Positions 12,772 through 24,205 of a stretch of DNA of 64,000 nucleotides are shown here, piece by piece. The stretch comes from Panonychus citri. Lineage: Eukaryota > Arthropoda > Arachnida > Trombidiformes > Tetranychidae. The stretch lies in contig NW_026515455.1 of assembly GCF_014898815.1 (NCBI RefSeq), positions 372,001-436,000 of the forward strand, read 5' to 3'. The position numbers and the translations under genes were made by a program. Each line of letters starts with the position of its first letter. Position 1 is the stretch's first letter. A model generated the notes under the pieces. That model ran no database searches. It was given only the letters and a program-made list of their open reading frames with translations, and was not told where the DNA came from.

Positions 12772-14535
12772 ATGTTTTCTTCAATTTCACCGGTGATTAG
12801 ATTGAATTGTTCTAATAAATGTTCAGTTCGGTGGCTTTACAAGCGAAGACAAAAAGCTTGGACAATGACAATGGACGATTTTTTGAAAGAAAAACAAGAT
12901 TTGCCAATTTTCCAATTTAAATCCGAAGAAAAGTCCCAATTGCATGACAGAATTTTTACTTGGGGATTTGGTAAAACTGGGGCTCTTGGAATACCTTCAT
13001 TCACTGGCGATTCAAAGAAAACAATTTGTGCAACACCTCGTAAATTAAGCATCTTTGGTTCTTGTAAAGTGAAAGATATCGCCTGTGGCCATGGATTCAC
13101 TGTCTTTGCGGCCGAGGCTCAATCTTGTCAAACTCAATTGTTTGGATGTGGTGTCAACACTGACAATCAAATTGGTTATCACTTAATGAGCTGTAAGGAG
13201 TTGGTGCTCATCACTAAACCAGCGGCCATTAATTTTCCAGCTAATACAGTTGATCTGAAGGTAAAGCAAGTTGCATGTGGAAGAGCTCATACGATAGTTT
13301 TAATGAATAATAATAATCGTAAGTATTTACTTTGATCTGATTATTGATTCGACTGATTAATATGATGAATTTAATTTCATTTTATTTAGTTTATAGCTTT
13401 GGAAACAATTCTTATGGTCAGTGTGGTGTTCCGATTAAGGATAAGACGAGAAACCGTTTTTCTCATATCAATGAAATAAAAGGGATACCTGGTCAAGTCG
13501 AAAAGGTTGCGTCAAGTGATTAGTTGAGAAGCAAAATCGTATTAATTTTTAATTAATTGATTGTTAGGTTGTTTGTGGTCAAGATCATACACTTTTCCTA
13601 TTGAAATCTGGAGAGGTTTATGCTTGTGGTTGGAGTGCCGATGGTCAGACAGGAACGGGCTATCGAAGTGTCTCTACGCCAACTAAAGTTTGCGGGGACA
13701 TTGAGGGTGAAAAGATTGTCGAAATATCAAGTTTTGCCGATGGAACATTGGCCTGCAGTGGTAAGAATTAGAACTTACTTTAAATTGATAATTTCGCTTC
13801 ATAATCTGTTTTCTTTTTTCTAGATAAAGGTGATCTTTTCTGCTGGGGTAGTTCAGAATATGCTCAATTCCGCCTGATTACTGACGATTATCAGGTCAAT
13901 GTTCCGAAAAGGTTACCAGTTTCTGTTGGAAAAGTCGTTAAAGTTGCAGCGGGAGGAAGTATTTGTGGTCTAATCAATGGTTAGTCAACATTGAGAATAA
14001 CTTTAATGCATTAATTACTAATTGATACTTTGTCGAATTGCAAATTTCTAGATAAAGGTCAAGTCTATGTTTGGGGATTCGGATTGTTAGGCCAAGGCCC
14101 GAATGTTCATGATTCATCGATTCCTCTTCTTCTCCCCGAGCCTCTTTTCGGTTGTAATGACGTGAATCCCGACATCAAAGTGATCTCTCTAGTCGCTGGT
14201 TTTAGTCGCTGGGCAGCAATTAATAGTAAGTATATTGTTAATTTTCATTAGATTGTTGATTCCAAAGTTCTATCTACTTAGATTGATTATTGTTCTAAAT
14301 TTTTATTTCTAGGTAACGGTGATCTCTTTTGTTGGGGCAAAAATCGTTCTGGCTGTTTAGGATTCAAAGATAAAAACGATCGTTATTTCCCAATGAGAGT
14401 AAGTCAGATAATTAATCATAAGCGACAATCTAATTTTGATTTTATCTCAATTCTCAGATCAATCTACCGGTCAATGTAAGGAAAGTTTGCCTTGGACCAG
14501 ACCACACAGCGATTATTGGCCGAACGATCATCTAG
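12772..14535 (+). CDS. RCC1L: RCC1L (WBSCR16), mitochondrial RCC1-repeat protein
   Basis: Seven exons: 12772-13318, 13390-13505, 13568-13760, 13824-13979, 14052-14225, 14313-14398 and 14458-14535. All phases agree and the product is 449 residues. RCC1-like beta-propeller repeats are clear: TWGFGKTGALG, ACGHGFTVFA, SFGNNSYGQCG, VCGQDHTLFL, CGWSADGQTGTG, CWGSSEY and VYVWGFGLLGQGPN. Order and spacing match the RCC1L subfamily (human about 464 residues), which works in mitochondrial ribosome assembly and has been proposed as an OPA1 exchange factor. The first 30 residues are basic and hydroxylated, as expected of a mitochondrial targeting peptide. The donor after exon 2 (GTTGCG) is weak, but the joined reading VEK-VVCGQDHT fits the repeat consensus. 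Confidence 0.9.
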
Positions 14536-14774
14536 TATTCTGACCATAAAAGTTTATATTGTAAATATTTTTGTAACATTAGATATTAGTGTATAAATTA
14601 TAGTTTCGACATTTATTTTTGGTCTTTCGGTTCAATTTTTAAGAGTTGAAGTGGAATATCTGGTTCGTTTGGTTTATATCAAAGTTAATTCCTCAAGTCG
14701 TTTATTTACATTTCCAAAAAATGAGATTGTGATGGTTGGTTTGTCCTTAAAATGATTAAGTTCGCAAAAAAGAT

Positions 14775-15414
14775 TTAAGCTTTTTCCATTGATGGTCCTG
14801 GTGCACCTTCAATTTTCTTAGCAATGTATTTACCGAATCCACCTCTACCTGGATCATAGTCAGTTCGATATTCATCCCTAACTTGACCACCAGCTTTACC
14901 TCGTCCATATTGTCGCCCTTCAATAAAACCCGCGTCCCAATCAGTTCGGATGATACGTTCATCTAAACGAGTCCCTCCAATATAACGAATAGCATTGTGA
15001 GCATCTTCTCTGTCATAATATCTGAAGGTAAAATGAGGAAATAATTAATGTCGGATAACTTGTTAGGTTGACATGAATTTAAGAATAAGGTACTTACTCA
15101 ATGAAACAGAATCCACAAGGTGTCTTAGTGACACGATTTAGTCCAAGAATTACTCTTTTCAAATCTCCACATTTTCCAAACAATTCATAGATTTGCTCTT
15201 CTTTGGTGTGGAAAGAGAGATTACCAACATAAAGTGTAGTCGAATTAGCCAATCGTTGCTCATAATCATCACGAGAACCCTAAAAGAAGATAAAATTACC
15301 CAAGACATAGAAGAGACAATTAACATGGAAATCAACTAAATTAACTAAAAGTAAAAAAAATGAATTACAGAAATAAAAATTTACCTCAAATTTATGATCC
15401 CGATAACCAGTCAT
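14775..15414 (-). CDS. NCBP2: Nuclear cap-binding protein subunit 2 (CBP20)
   Basis: Three exons, 15414-15385, 15279-15098 and 15021-14775, encode 152 residues, about the usual 150-160. CBP20 binds the m7G cap of nascent transcripts together with CBP80. One RRM is present, with RNP2 (TLYVGNLSF, about residues 25-33) and RNP1 (CGFCFIEYY, about 66-73). The cap-contacting block RIIRTDWDAGF and the RQYGRGKAGGQVRDEYR tail are typical. It is tail-to-tail with RCC1L (239 bp apart), and its 5' end lies only about 255 bp from the 3' end of the retroelement ORF2, which is on the same strand. Confidence 0.95.
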
Positions 15415-15669
15415 GTTGTGGGTAAGTTGGAGATACTATAAGATGTCAATTGTATTTAATGGAACAAGACACTGCCAATAATCCGAATTCAGTTAGTTAA
15501 ATTAAATCCATTAACAATTAAACAGCTAAAACACAAAAAAATTAACTCAACAATTAAGTGATTTGAAGGACCGAATCTGCTTTTCAAACTTAATTTTATT
15601 GGACCCATAGGTTAACTATTACAGTTGTCATATGACTGAGCAGTTCGTTTGCTGCCCTCTTTCGGTCAT

Positions 15670-18600
15670 TTAAACAACCGTTTCTATGAGTGATATAAAA
15701 ATTTTCTCCATTACATTTAATTTGTTTATGATTTTCTTCAATGTGTCAACATCTTCCTTCTTCCAGTCCTTTACATATTTATTTCTAATTGTTATCAATT
15801 CGGGAAATTCTTGTTCAATTTTTGTGCATCCGTTCATAATGTGATCTAGGTCCATTTCTTTTCCACAGCATTTTGGTAATTTGTAATGTCGTGCCAAGTT
15901 ATTTACTGTATTTACTATCTGAGGTGGTAAGTATTCCAATATGTCAAGTTTCAGCGATTTTAATGTAGAGTTAGATTGTTCATAAATTCTTTTCCACATC
16001 TTCTTTTCTTTCATTTTCAATATTCTATTTTGTTCCATTAGGTTGGGTGGCTTCTCAAGTAAGGGTATTTCCAAACTGATGTCCCCTTCCCAGTCTCTCT
16101 GTTCATTCCATTTGAACTGCCAATTTCCTGGTGTTATCATCAATCTCCTGATCGCTCTGGCATAAGTCGATGAGCCCATCATATATTGAGTTGCATGTTG
16201 GTCCAGTTCTATCGTGTACGATCCATTTCCATACATCAGTATTATCATCTGTAATGCGATTACGCTTAGTTCATACTCCGTTGTCTTACCCGGTACCAAT
16301 AGTGATAGTTTGTTTATATTCTGTGTTGATATTATTTGTATGTTTATCTTTGTCCCTCCTTCAGTTCTGGCAGGTTTGTACGCGACAATTGTGTTTGAAG
16401 TTCCAAATTTCTCCATTACTGTTGATATCGGCGTCCATTTATCTACAATCCATCTCTTTCCTTCTATTTTCCCTTCTAATTCATATTTTCTTTTTTCTCT
16501 TATCATGCAGAATTTCACTATCATATTTGGTACTTTCCACAGCACCAGATATGACCACTTCGTGTTGTTTTTTCTTTCAATGAATTTGTTGAATATTGAT
16601 CCAACCAGTTCAATTAAATATGGTATCTCAATTTCTCCTTTCGTGATCGCTTGTGGGATGAACTGGTACATCTTCGGCCATACGAACGAGTTGAACAATA
16701 GCATTTGTGTCTTTTTCGGTAATTTGCTAATCTTCGACCAGTTGTGGTTCCATAACGGAAGAATTTCTTGAGCGTAACACTTTTCCATTTGTTCTTTCAT
16801 TGATCTTTTCGTTGTCGCTGTTCTTGTGAATCTAAAGCCTAATATTTTCCTTTCTTTTTTGTCTCCGGGAAATATGACTTCGGTCTTACCCTCATTTATT
16901 TTCAGATTAATCATCTCCAGTCCAGTTTTAATCTCTTCTATTGCCGTTATCACAGTCCATCGCGAGTCTGGTGGTATTATTATCATCATATCATCGGCGT
17001 ACGCAATGACTTGTAGGTTCTTCTCCCACCATCTTCTTAAACAAGTGTCAAGTGCCAGTATAAACAGTATCGGCCCAGTAGATAAACCTTGTGAAACTTC
17101 AGAGGGACTCTTTTTAAACCATTTTTTGCCGTCTCTGTAAATCGTCATCCAGCAGTTGTTATTTATTGATTTGATTAATTCGATTGTTGAGCGGTCAAGG
17201 TATTTCTCCAGCTGACACCAGATCGGGACTAGGCTCACTTCATCAAATGCAGTTCTAATGTCAATCTTTATTATTACTGACTTGTCCAAATTTGGAATCG
17301 ATTGTACCCTAAGGTAATAATCTTCTCTGCTGGTTAGTCTTCTGAACCCATATTGTGTTCCCGTTAATAAAAAGTCATCTGTGATGTCCATTAGTCTCGC
17401 TGAGATGATCTTGTCTATCATCTTCATTAGATAATTTGGTGTCCTTACCATTCGGAGTTTTCCTTCACTTTTCGCAACGAATCCACAGCCTACTGTTGTC
17501 ATAACGTTTGGTACGTGTGAGACTTTAAATATTTCTTCAATTAACCACATTATAATCTGATAATTCCGTTTTTTGAATTTATTCCATGAATATTTGTTAA
17601 AATTGTCAGCCGATAAACTTGATGTCCTAGCTTGAAAGTTCTGGATCATTCGTCTCTCATGTTCATGTAATTTACCTTCAACTGCTACAAATTCATCCTT
17701 GTATTTTGGTCTTTCTGTTGTGAAATTTTCCATCCATGAATTGGCACTTGATATTGTCCTTTGATCGTTCCAGTCAATTTTCGATCGCTCTCTTAGTAAG
17801 TGTTTCCTTATTATTTCCCACTGTGTTTTCGAGTCTTTACAGTTTCTTAGCATCGATATGATACTAAACTTTTTCATTTTTTTATTAATCTTTCTCGATA
17901 GTTCCATTGGTACTGGTAAACCACTTCTAATAATTTTCTTTCGAATGGATAAGAGTCTTTTAAATTGATTCTTTCTCTTCTTCTTTGGATAAACCCAAAT
18001 ACCATGATCATCAGGAAAATGGATTATCTCTCTTGCCACTCTGACGATCGGATGATTTCTATCCCAATTCCTAGGTTCATTTGTGTTAAATCGTGGTGAG
18101 TATTTCCATGAACCGATTTTTAGTATTTTGAAACCTCTATTATCTTTTCTTTTTTTTTCCAGCTTAATCAATGATTGAATCGCCAGATGATCCGATTCAT
18201 TCCTCACATTTACTGTCGATATTATTTCGGTTTCTTGTGGCACAAAAATCATGTCAATTACCCATTCAGTTGTATTGAAAGTCGTCATCATATTTCTTGA
18301 GATCGGTTTCAACTTGGCCTGTTTTATCATCGTAATGAGAGCGTCGTAGAAGAATTTTCTTCTTCCTGTTCTCCTGGGATGGATTCTAATTGTTTCTTGC
18401 CAAAATTTATCGGATGTGTTCAAATCTCCTGCTAATATGATGTTGTTATCTTTGAATTTTTCTATCAACACTTTGAACGATGTTAGTATGTCATCGAAGT
18501 GATTTTTCAGCCATGGACGGATGTATATCACGATCGTCACACTTTTTATTTTTTCCATGTAAACACCTAACACATCACTACTTGGCACTTTTATTAATTT

Positions 18601-18798
18601 ACCATCCAGATCATCAGAGATAATTATTGATATTCCAGGTTTACCAAATATGTTCACATTGTTGACCATTTCCAAAAGCTTATTCAAATTTGGTTCACAA
18701 ATGGTTGTTATTGATCTTGGCGTTTTCTGAGTATTTTCAATAAGCTCAGTTGTTATGTTCACACGATTATTAGCATTTTGGTGAGTTATTGTTAGCAT
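15670..18798 (-). mobile_element. Non-LTR retrotransposon ORF2: AP-type endonuclease plus reverse transcriptase, apparently intact
   Basis: A single uninterrupted frame of 1042 residues from ATG 18798; the frame has an in-frame stop a few codons upstream. Order: N-terminal AP-like endonuclease with ITTICEPNL (the QE/EP position), NIILAGDLNTSDKFW, TEWVIDMIFVP and the SDHLAI box; then a reverse transcriptase with DKIISARLMD, TGTQYGFRR, KIDIRTAFDEV, SQGLSTGPILF and the catalytic IAYADDMMI; then a C-terminal zinc-binding motif around CCGKEMDLDHIMNGC. This is the layout of the R1/I/Jockey groups. No RNase H domain was recognised. All catalytic motifs look present, so the copy may be young or under selection. 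A possible AATAAA lies about 70 bp beyond the stop, near 15,595-15,600, and I saw no poly(A) tail. Target-site duplications could not be identified by eye. Confidence 0.9.
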
Positions 18799-18925
18799 CG
18801 TTTGGTTTTTCAATTACCTTTTTCATCTGATTTTCCCTCTTTTGATTGTTGCTTGGCAACTTGTTTTTATTGTTTTAATTTTTGTGGTTATTTCAAACTT
18901 TCTCTTTTATTGAATAGATTACATC

Positions 18926-20466
18926 ATGTCCGAGAACGAGATTCCGGATGATTTCAAATTCGTTTCATTGAATGGTTTCGTACAAAAAAGGGTCTACGAG
19001 AAATACCGTTTTAGTGATTTTAATATTGGTGCTAAGTTTCAGTTGATTCGTGAATTTCTGACCATCAACAAATCCATTACAATTGATGATAAGTTTTATT
19101 CTAAGTTTACTTGCAATGATGAAAACGTTTTTCTCATCAAATTAATAGTTCGTATCGAGAACGATCTAATCAATGGTATTGGTGTTCATCTTGATTATCG
19201 CAAGGCTCATGATATGGCCGCCGATCAGTTAATTCATAAGATAATCTATCATCATGTGGATTTAATAATGGTAAGTTCGTGACATCAGATTGGAAATAGC
19301 GAATAATTCTATTTATCTTTTTGTAGCCCAGTTACCTTATGACGCTTCCAAATTGGAGAGGCCATTGCTTCCTGAATTCAGCTATCTTACCTCTATTCCA
19401 TTGTCAAGTATTCATTCAACAATTATTTGTTTCGTTTCTGAATTGTTCGAGTCTTCTAGGAACTGGTAAGGTTGTTAATCCTCTCAAAAGACGTAATTTG
19501 ACTTCTGGTAACGAACCTGCCGATTTGTGGATTTGTGCTTTGTATAATTTCCATCGAAAGTTACGGAAAGCCTCTCAGATCGAAGGATTCTCCATCAGAA
19601 ATATCCCACCTTCTTTGCCTAAAAAATTGTATCCTGATCAAGAGATTGAATTACCTCCAAAACAGCGACCTTTCAATGATATAGATTTGGATAAGCAACA
19701 AATGTTGTTGTTACGACATCTGAGCGATTTTTGTAGTGCTGTTTATGAAGAGCCCGGTGGTACTGAACATGAAGCTTATTCTGATCTCATCCGGAAATTA
19801 GCCAATAATGACAAAGCCTTTCATCAACGTTTCATGTTTGTTGTCAAGACCTCGTTCATTTGTAAATATTGTCCATCTTTTTCATGTGATATGTCCTACA
19901 GTTTCCCTGTACTTTATTTACCCGGACCCAACTGTAAGAGTCTAGGGGTTGTAAAGATTTCTGAGTTAATTAAGAGACCACAGTTTTGGCGTGATTTCAT
20001 TCCGTTAACTTGTCCAAATATTATAAATGGATCAACATGTGGTGGTGGTTATAAGCGCTTAGAGAATGTAACATTAGTCCAGTTACCTGAATTACTTGCT
20101 ATTAGTTTACGAGGACCTTTAATGGAGGATATTAATTTTGTGATTGATATCGAGGAGGAATTCGAGCTGATTTTCCAGGATAAGATCATGAAGTATAAGC
20201 GAATTGCCTTTAGCAGTGTATTTATGACTTATCAAGATTCTGATAGCGTCTCTAAGGGTTGTCGTTTTCGTGCTCCTGAACCTGGTGATGAGCCTGATTG
20301 TTGGCACACTTGTGTCAACATTTTAACAAACAAGGGATTCATTGAGGTTAACAATGGCGACCTTTTTAATCCTGTCCCTGAATTATTGTATCGATACACC
20401 GAGGGTTCTTTAGTTTTCTTCCAACTCGAAAAATACACTTGGAGACCAAAATTGCTTGGTTCATGA
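18926..20466 (+). CDS. USP-like deubiquitinase-family gene lying between ORF1 and ORF2 of the retroelement
   Basis: Two exons, 18926-19270 and 19327-20466 (GTAAGT...TTGTAG, phase 0), give 494 residues. The second exon holds features of ubiquitin-specific peptidases. There is a Cys box WRGHCFLNSAI at about residue 125. A zinc-ribbon-like set follows (CKYC...C, then TCPNIINGSTC). NVTLVQLPELLAISLRG occupies the position of the pre-His-box strands. A His box candidate DCWHTCVNIL is followed by VNNGDLF and a terminal LVFFQLE strand. A catalytic Cys, His and Asn/Asp can therefore be proposed. Overall the protein is divergent and I cannot name an orthologue. The gene is head-to-head with ORF2 (about 127 bp between start codons) and tail-to-tail with ORF1 (134 bp). 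Its intron shows it is expressed in its own sense direction. It could be a host gene flanked by two element pieces, or antisense cargo of the element. Confidence 0.6.
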
Positions 20467-20600
20467 ATTTCTAATTTTTGATTTTATTGTTTAATTGCTT
20501 TATGCATATTATTAAATCATTGAAAATACATTTTTCATTTTAAATTGTTTTGCAAATCTTGTTCTTAATCATTTTAGTGACACCAGATAGGGAATAGCTA

Positions 20601-21975
20601 TTACATCATTAAGAAATCATATTCATAATCATAATCGGAAATGCATAATTGTAGCTCTGAAATGTACAATTTACAATCTCTGGTATATGCTTGATGGCCT
20701 CTCTTTCCGCAAGTTGGGCATAGAGATTCTTTAGCTGGACATGCTGAGATTAAATGTTGACCTGAGCATTTAATACATCTCAATTGGTTTCGGCATCGTC
20801 TTCGAGTGTGCCCAAATTTGTGACATAATCGACATGCTAATATCGGGAAATTGTCTACTACTGAGTGGTAGTTGTAACCAGATGACATTTTTCCATTTAG
20901 TTTTATTTCAATTATCGAGCGAATTGCTGGAGAGACTTCCATAATTACACTCCATTTATTTGAATTAAGACCAATCTCATAGTAGTATGTGACTTTGAAT
21001 TGATTTCGATCTCTGAACCCATTCATGGTCATAATCCGGTTCATATAATCTTCCCAGCTCTCATTTATTGGAGGACGAAGATAGTTTATCTTTATCTGCG
21101 GTTTTTTCCATGGTACAATTTCCACATTAACATTTTGTTCTTTGAGTTTTCTGGTCAGATCGGCTCTTTCATTCTCCTGATTGAGAAGAATGACTGAGAA
21201 ATCTTTCCATGCCATTATCCGAAATGTATAATCTGGTTGAGTCGATGATATTATTTCAGTCAAATAATCAACCGATCTTTCATTCATCGAGCCAAGAACT
21301 TTGATTTTGAATACTCGAGTTGATGTGTTCCAAGGCCACCAACTTGCTGGTATTTCCGAGGTTCTCTTCAATAGATTAGACGATCGAATATCTTTTGTTC
21401 GTTCTAATTGAACCATTTTGTTCTTCTCCTCTTGTTTCTCTGATTTCTTATTTCTTTTAGATTTTGTCGACTTGTCTTTATCATTTGGGTTAGTTGTTTT
21501 TTCTTTATTCGAGTTGATTAACTGGGTATCAACCGTGATAACAGTTTCGGTAGTAGCGGTTTTTTCTTTTACCATCCGAACTTTTAGAGTCTTTTGATAC
21601 GCTGTCAGTAGCTTTTTAAGCCATTCAACTGATTTGCTGTTGATTTTTTCACCTTGATCATCCACCGGGTCCTCAATTAGTAATTTGATTATCTTCGAGT
21701 CTTCATCCAGTTTTTCAATGGGTGAACACGAGAGATATTCAAGCATTTTGGGCATATTGATTTGTGAGTTTTCGAAGAACGATAATATTTTATCTTTCAT
21801 CTCATTGTATTTTGTTATCATTTCATTTGATGGATTTCTCAACATTGGAAATGTTGGAGAAGCCTATTGTAAAAATCAGAAGATATCGTTTGTATTAGTG
21901 TACACATGCTGGTTTTCACATGAGTGTGTATTCACACTTTTTACTAACCTGTTCACTGTTTTTTTGATTTGCCAT
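20601..21975 (-). mobile_element. Retrotransposon ORF1 (gag-like, three zinc knuckles) with an intron
   Basis: Main frame 21863-20601, with a short upstream exon 21975-21949 encoding MANQKNSEQ joined in phase 0 across a GTTAGT...AATAG intron of 85 bp; total 429 residues. The C-terminus has three CCHC knuckles: CRLCHKFGHTRRRC, CIKCSGQHLISAC and CPTCGKRGHQAYTRDC. The region before them (about 190 residues) resembles the RRM-like/PRE_C2HC part of Jockey/R1/I-type ORF1 proteins, which bind element RNA. A lysine-rich low-complexity stretch precedes it. It has the same orientation as ORF2 but is separated from it by 1.8 kb containing an antisense gene. The intron is odd for an RNA-copied element and could mean domestication. 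Family assignment rests on the knuckles and context. Confidence 0.75.
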
Positions 21976-22396
21976 GTTTCCTTGAGGGTTTATTTACCTT
22001 TATGTCACTGATTTTTAATATATTTACTATTTTTAATTGATTTTAATTAGTTTTAATTAGATTCTCTTAAACTCTGAGATTTTCTCAGCTGGAAAACATT
22101 TGTTCGTTTCGAATGACATCTACCGGTCATTTTAAGAACATTTAAAATGAAAAATTCGATTAAAATAATTTTAATCCAATTCTAATTATCAAACATTTAT
22201 TATTATTTTTTTCTCTCCCTTTCAACATTAAACAATCAGCATGTTCATTTCATTATTCTCATATTTTCTTACAATAACTTGAGTAATGATTTACATTAAT
22301 TTGAGTTTAATTCCCAATTTTTGTTTGTTACATGAGAAACAGATTACAAAATTTAACCAGAATAATGAGCAGACTATTAAGTTTTTGTTTGATTGT
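21976..22396. other. Spacer between ORF1 and RPC5
   Basis: AT-rich. A short GC-richer patch at 22,114-22,129 reads TGACATCTACCGGTCA, partly symmetrical and containing a GACATCTA core like other intergenic patches in this window. No gene is seen. It must hold the ORF1 upstream region and the RPC5 3' end. Confidence 0.4.
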
Positions 22397-24205
22397 TTAA
22401 GAAGATGAATTACTTTTACGATGTTTTCTTGGTTTCACTTTTTGAGCTGAATAAGCTTTGTTCACCTGAACAATTCTTGCTTCCCATAAAAGGTTTTGTC
22501 TCTGAACAACTTCAGGGTACCTGTAATTTCATGAGTAAAACGTGGGAAAAAAAGTTACAATTAAGGTTCTCGACTAGATATGATTTGTAGATTTAACTCA
22601 CTTTTCGATGAAATCTGAATCCTTAGGAAGCATAAAAGACCAAAGTTTGTTGTCGTGATTAAATTTTGCAGTTTCTTTCAGAACATGAAGAATTTCATCT
22701 GGTGGAACCTAGAAAAATATGTAATTATATTAGTAGAAAAACAATTATATCGATTGTTAAAAGATTAAAAACGAAATTAATTACCGCTGTTGTTTTAATT
22801 ATCTCTTTTCTACTGACAGAATTTCCCTGAGAAAATGACCATAAAATGAAATCTCTGGCACGTCCAAGAAGCTCAATAGGAATACCAGTGAGTGGACTGG
22901 TGGTCGAAGCGCCGTTTTCCTTAGAGTAAAGTACTTCGCTCTTAATTACCCAATTTCCTTGCACAATAACAGCAAATTGCTGAAGATTACGAATTAACAG
23001 AACAGGATCCATAACATCAGGTAGAAGATTTTTTAAATCACTAAATGAAACTACTTTTGCTTTCATCATAATCATATGAATCTTATTGCTAAGAGGTACA
23101 TTCTTCAACTTGGTTAGAGCTGAAAGACAAGTTGTATTGGTCGTTTCATTGATAAATGGCTTGAGACAGTCTTCAATTGAAGAGATTGAATTCTCCAATC
23201 CATTGGAATTGTGAGTTTCCTTATCATCGGACATCATAACATCAGGATTATTGTAGCCATTGAAAAATTCATCAGTTGGTTGGTGAAAAATTAAATTTTG
23301 CTTCTCTGTCATTGCAGTTGGAGTATCACGAAGACTAACGCTGACATCAGTCCAAGGTTCATTGGCGATTTTTTGTCTAATGAATGAGAATGAAGATTCT
23401 CGAGCTTTTTTAAGCCTTTCTTCATCAGGCCTCTCGAATCTCAGTAGAACTTTTTTGGCATCTTCTTCTTTTTTATCATCTCCTTCTCCATTTGAATCAA
23501 CACCTCCTTTAAAATTTCCAGGAGCTTCTAACTTTGATTTTTTGTCTTTCTTGTCAAAATAATCAAAACTAGGTTTAAATTGTATGACAGAATTAACTGG
23601 AGTTAAGTGAATCTCATCAGTACCATGTTTTATTAAGCCAACAGCATATTGTAGATTTGATGGTTTGGCTTCATTTGATTTTAAAATTAACTTATTCATA
23701 AAATTGTTTGGGAAAAAAGGTTCATCACTATTGTCTGTAATGTAGGCAATTTGTTCACTTTTACCACGATCAAAGTTTCGACTTTTAGTATCAATTTTCA
23801 CATCCATCATGAATCTTTTACTCTCCATTTTAACTTTAACACCAAGAAGACTCGCTTTGTCCGTAGAAAGTGGATCAAAACCAGGAGGAAAATTGAAAAC
23901 ATGTAACTTAGAGCTAAGATTAGAAGTCAAGTAAACGTCCATCTAGAGAGAAGGAAAAAGAAAACCACACAAACCAATTAATTAATAGCGAAAAAGAAAA
24001 CTAAAACAAAAAGAAAAGTTGAAAAACATATGATCTAATGAGGCTAATAAAAATCATCAAAAGAAAAAAACACCAACAGAATGGAAGAAAAAGAAAATAA
24101 ATTATCTAAAATGAACATTTATCAATCCAAATAGAATGAAATTCTTACCTCTTTAATCACACGATCCTTTACAGGCCGTTTTCTCTTCTCAATTAATTTA
24201 GACAT
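22397..24205 (-). CDS. POLR3E: RNA polymerase III subunit RPC5 (POLR3E), short form
   Basis: Four exons, 24205-24149, 23942-22785, 22708-22602 and 22520-22397, encode 481 residues with matching phases. RPC5 is a peripheral Pol III subunit that pairs with RPC4 and is required for transcription of tRNA and 5S genes. The junction of exons 1 and 2 reads VIKEMDVYLTSNL, a family signature. Further blocks are KSEQIAYITDN, DEIHLTPVNSVIQFKPSFDYFD, EPWTDVSV, VIVQGNWVIKSEVLYSKE and RARDFILWSFSQ, and finally YPEVVQRQNLLWEARI. It stops soon after that block, so the C-terminal extension present in human RPC5 (about 700 residues) is missing, as in shorter homologues. It is head-to-head with Neurexin-IV, start codons 527 bp apart. 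Confidence 0.92.

Noticed and set aside
16170..17140. Plus-strand frames of 100-185 codons
   Set aside because: They are shadows of the minus-strand reverse transcriptase frame.
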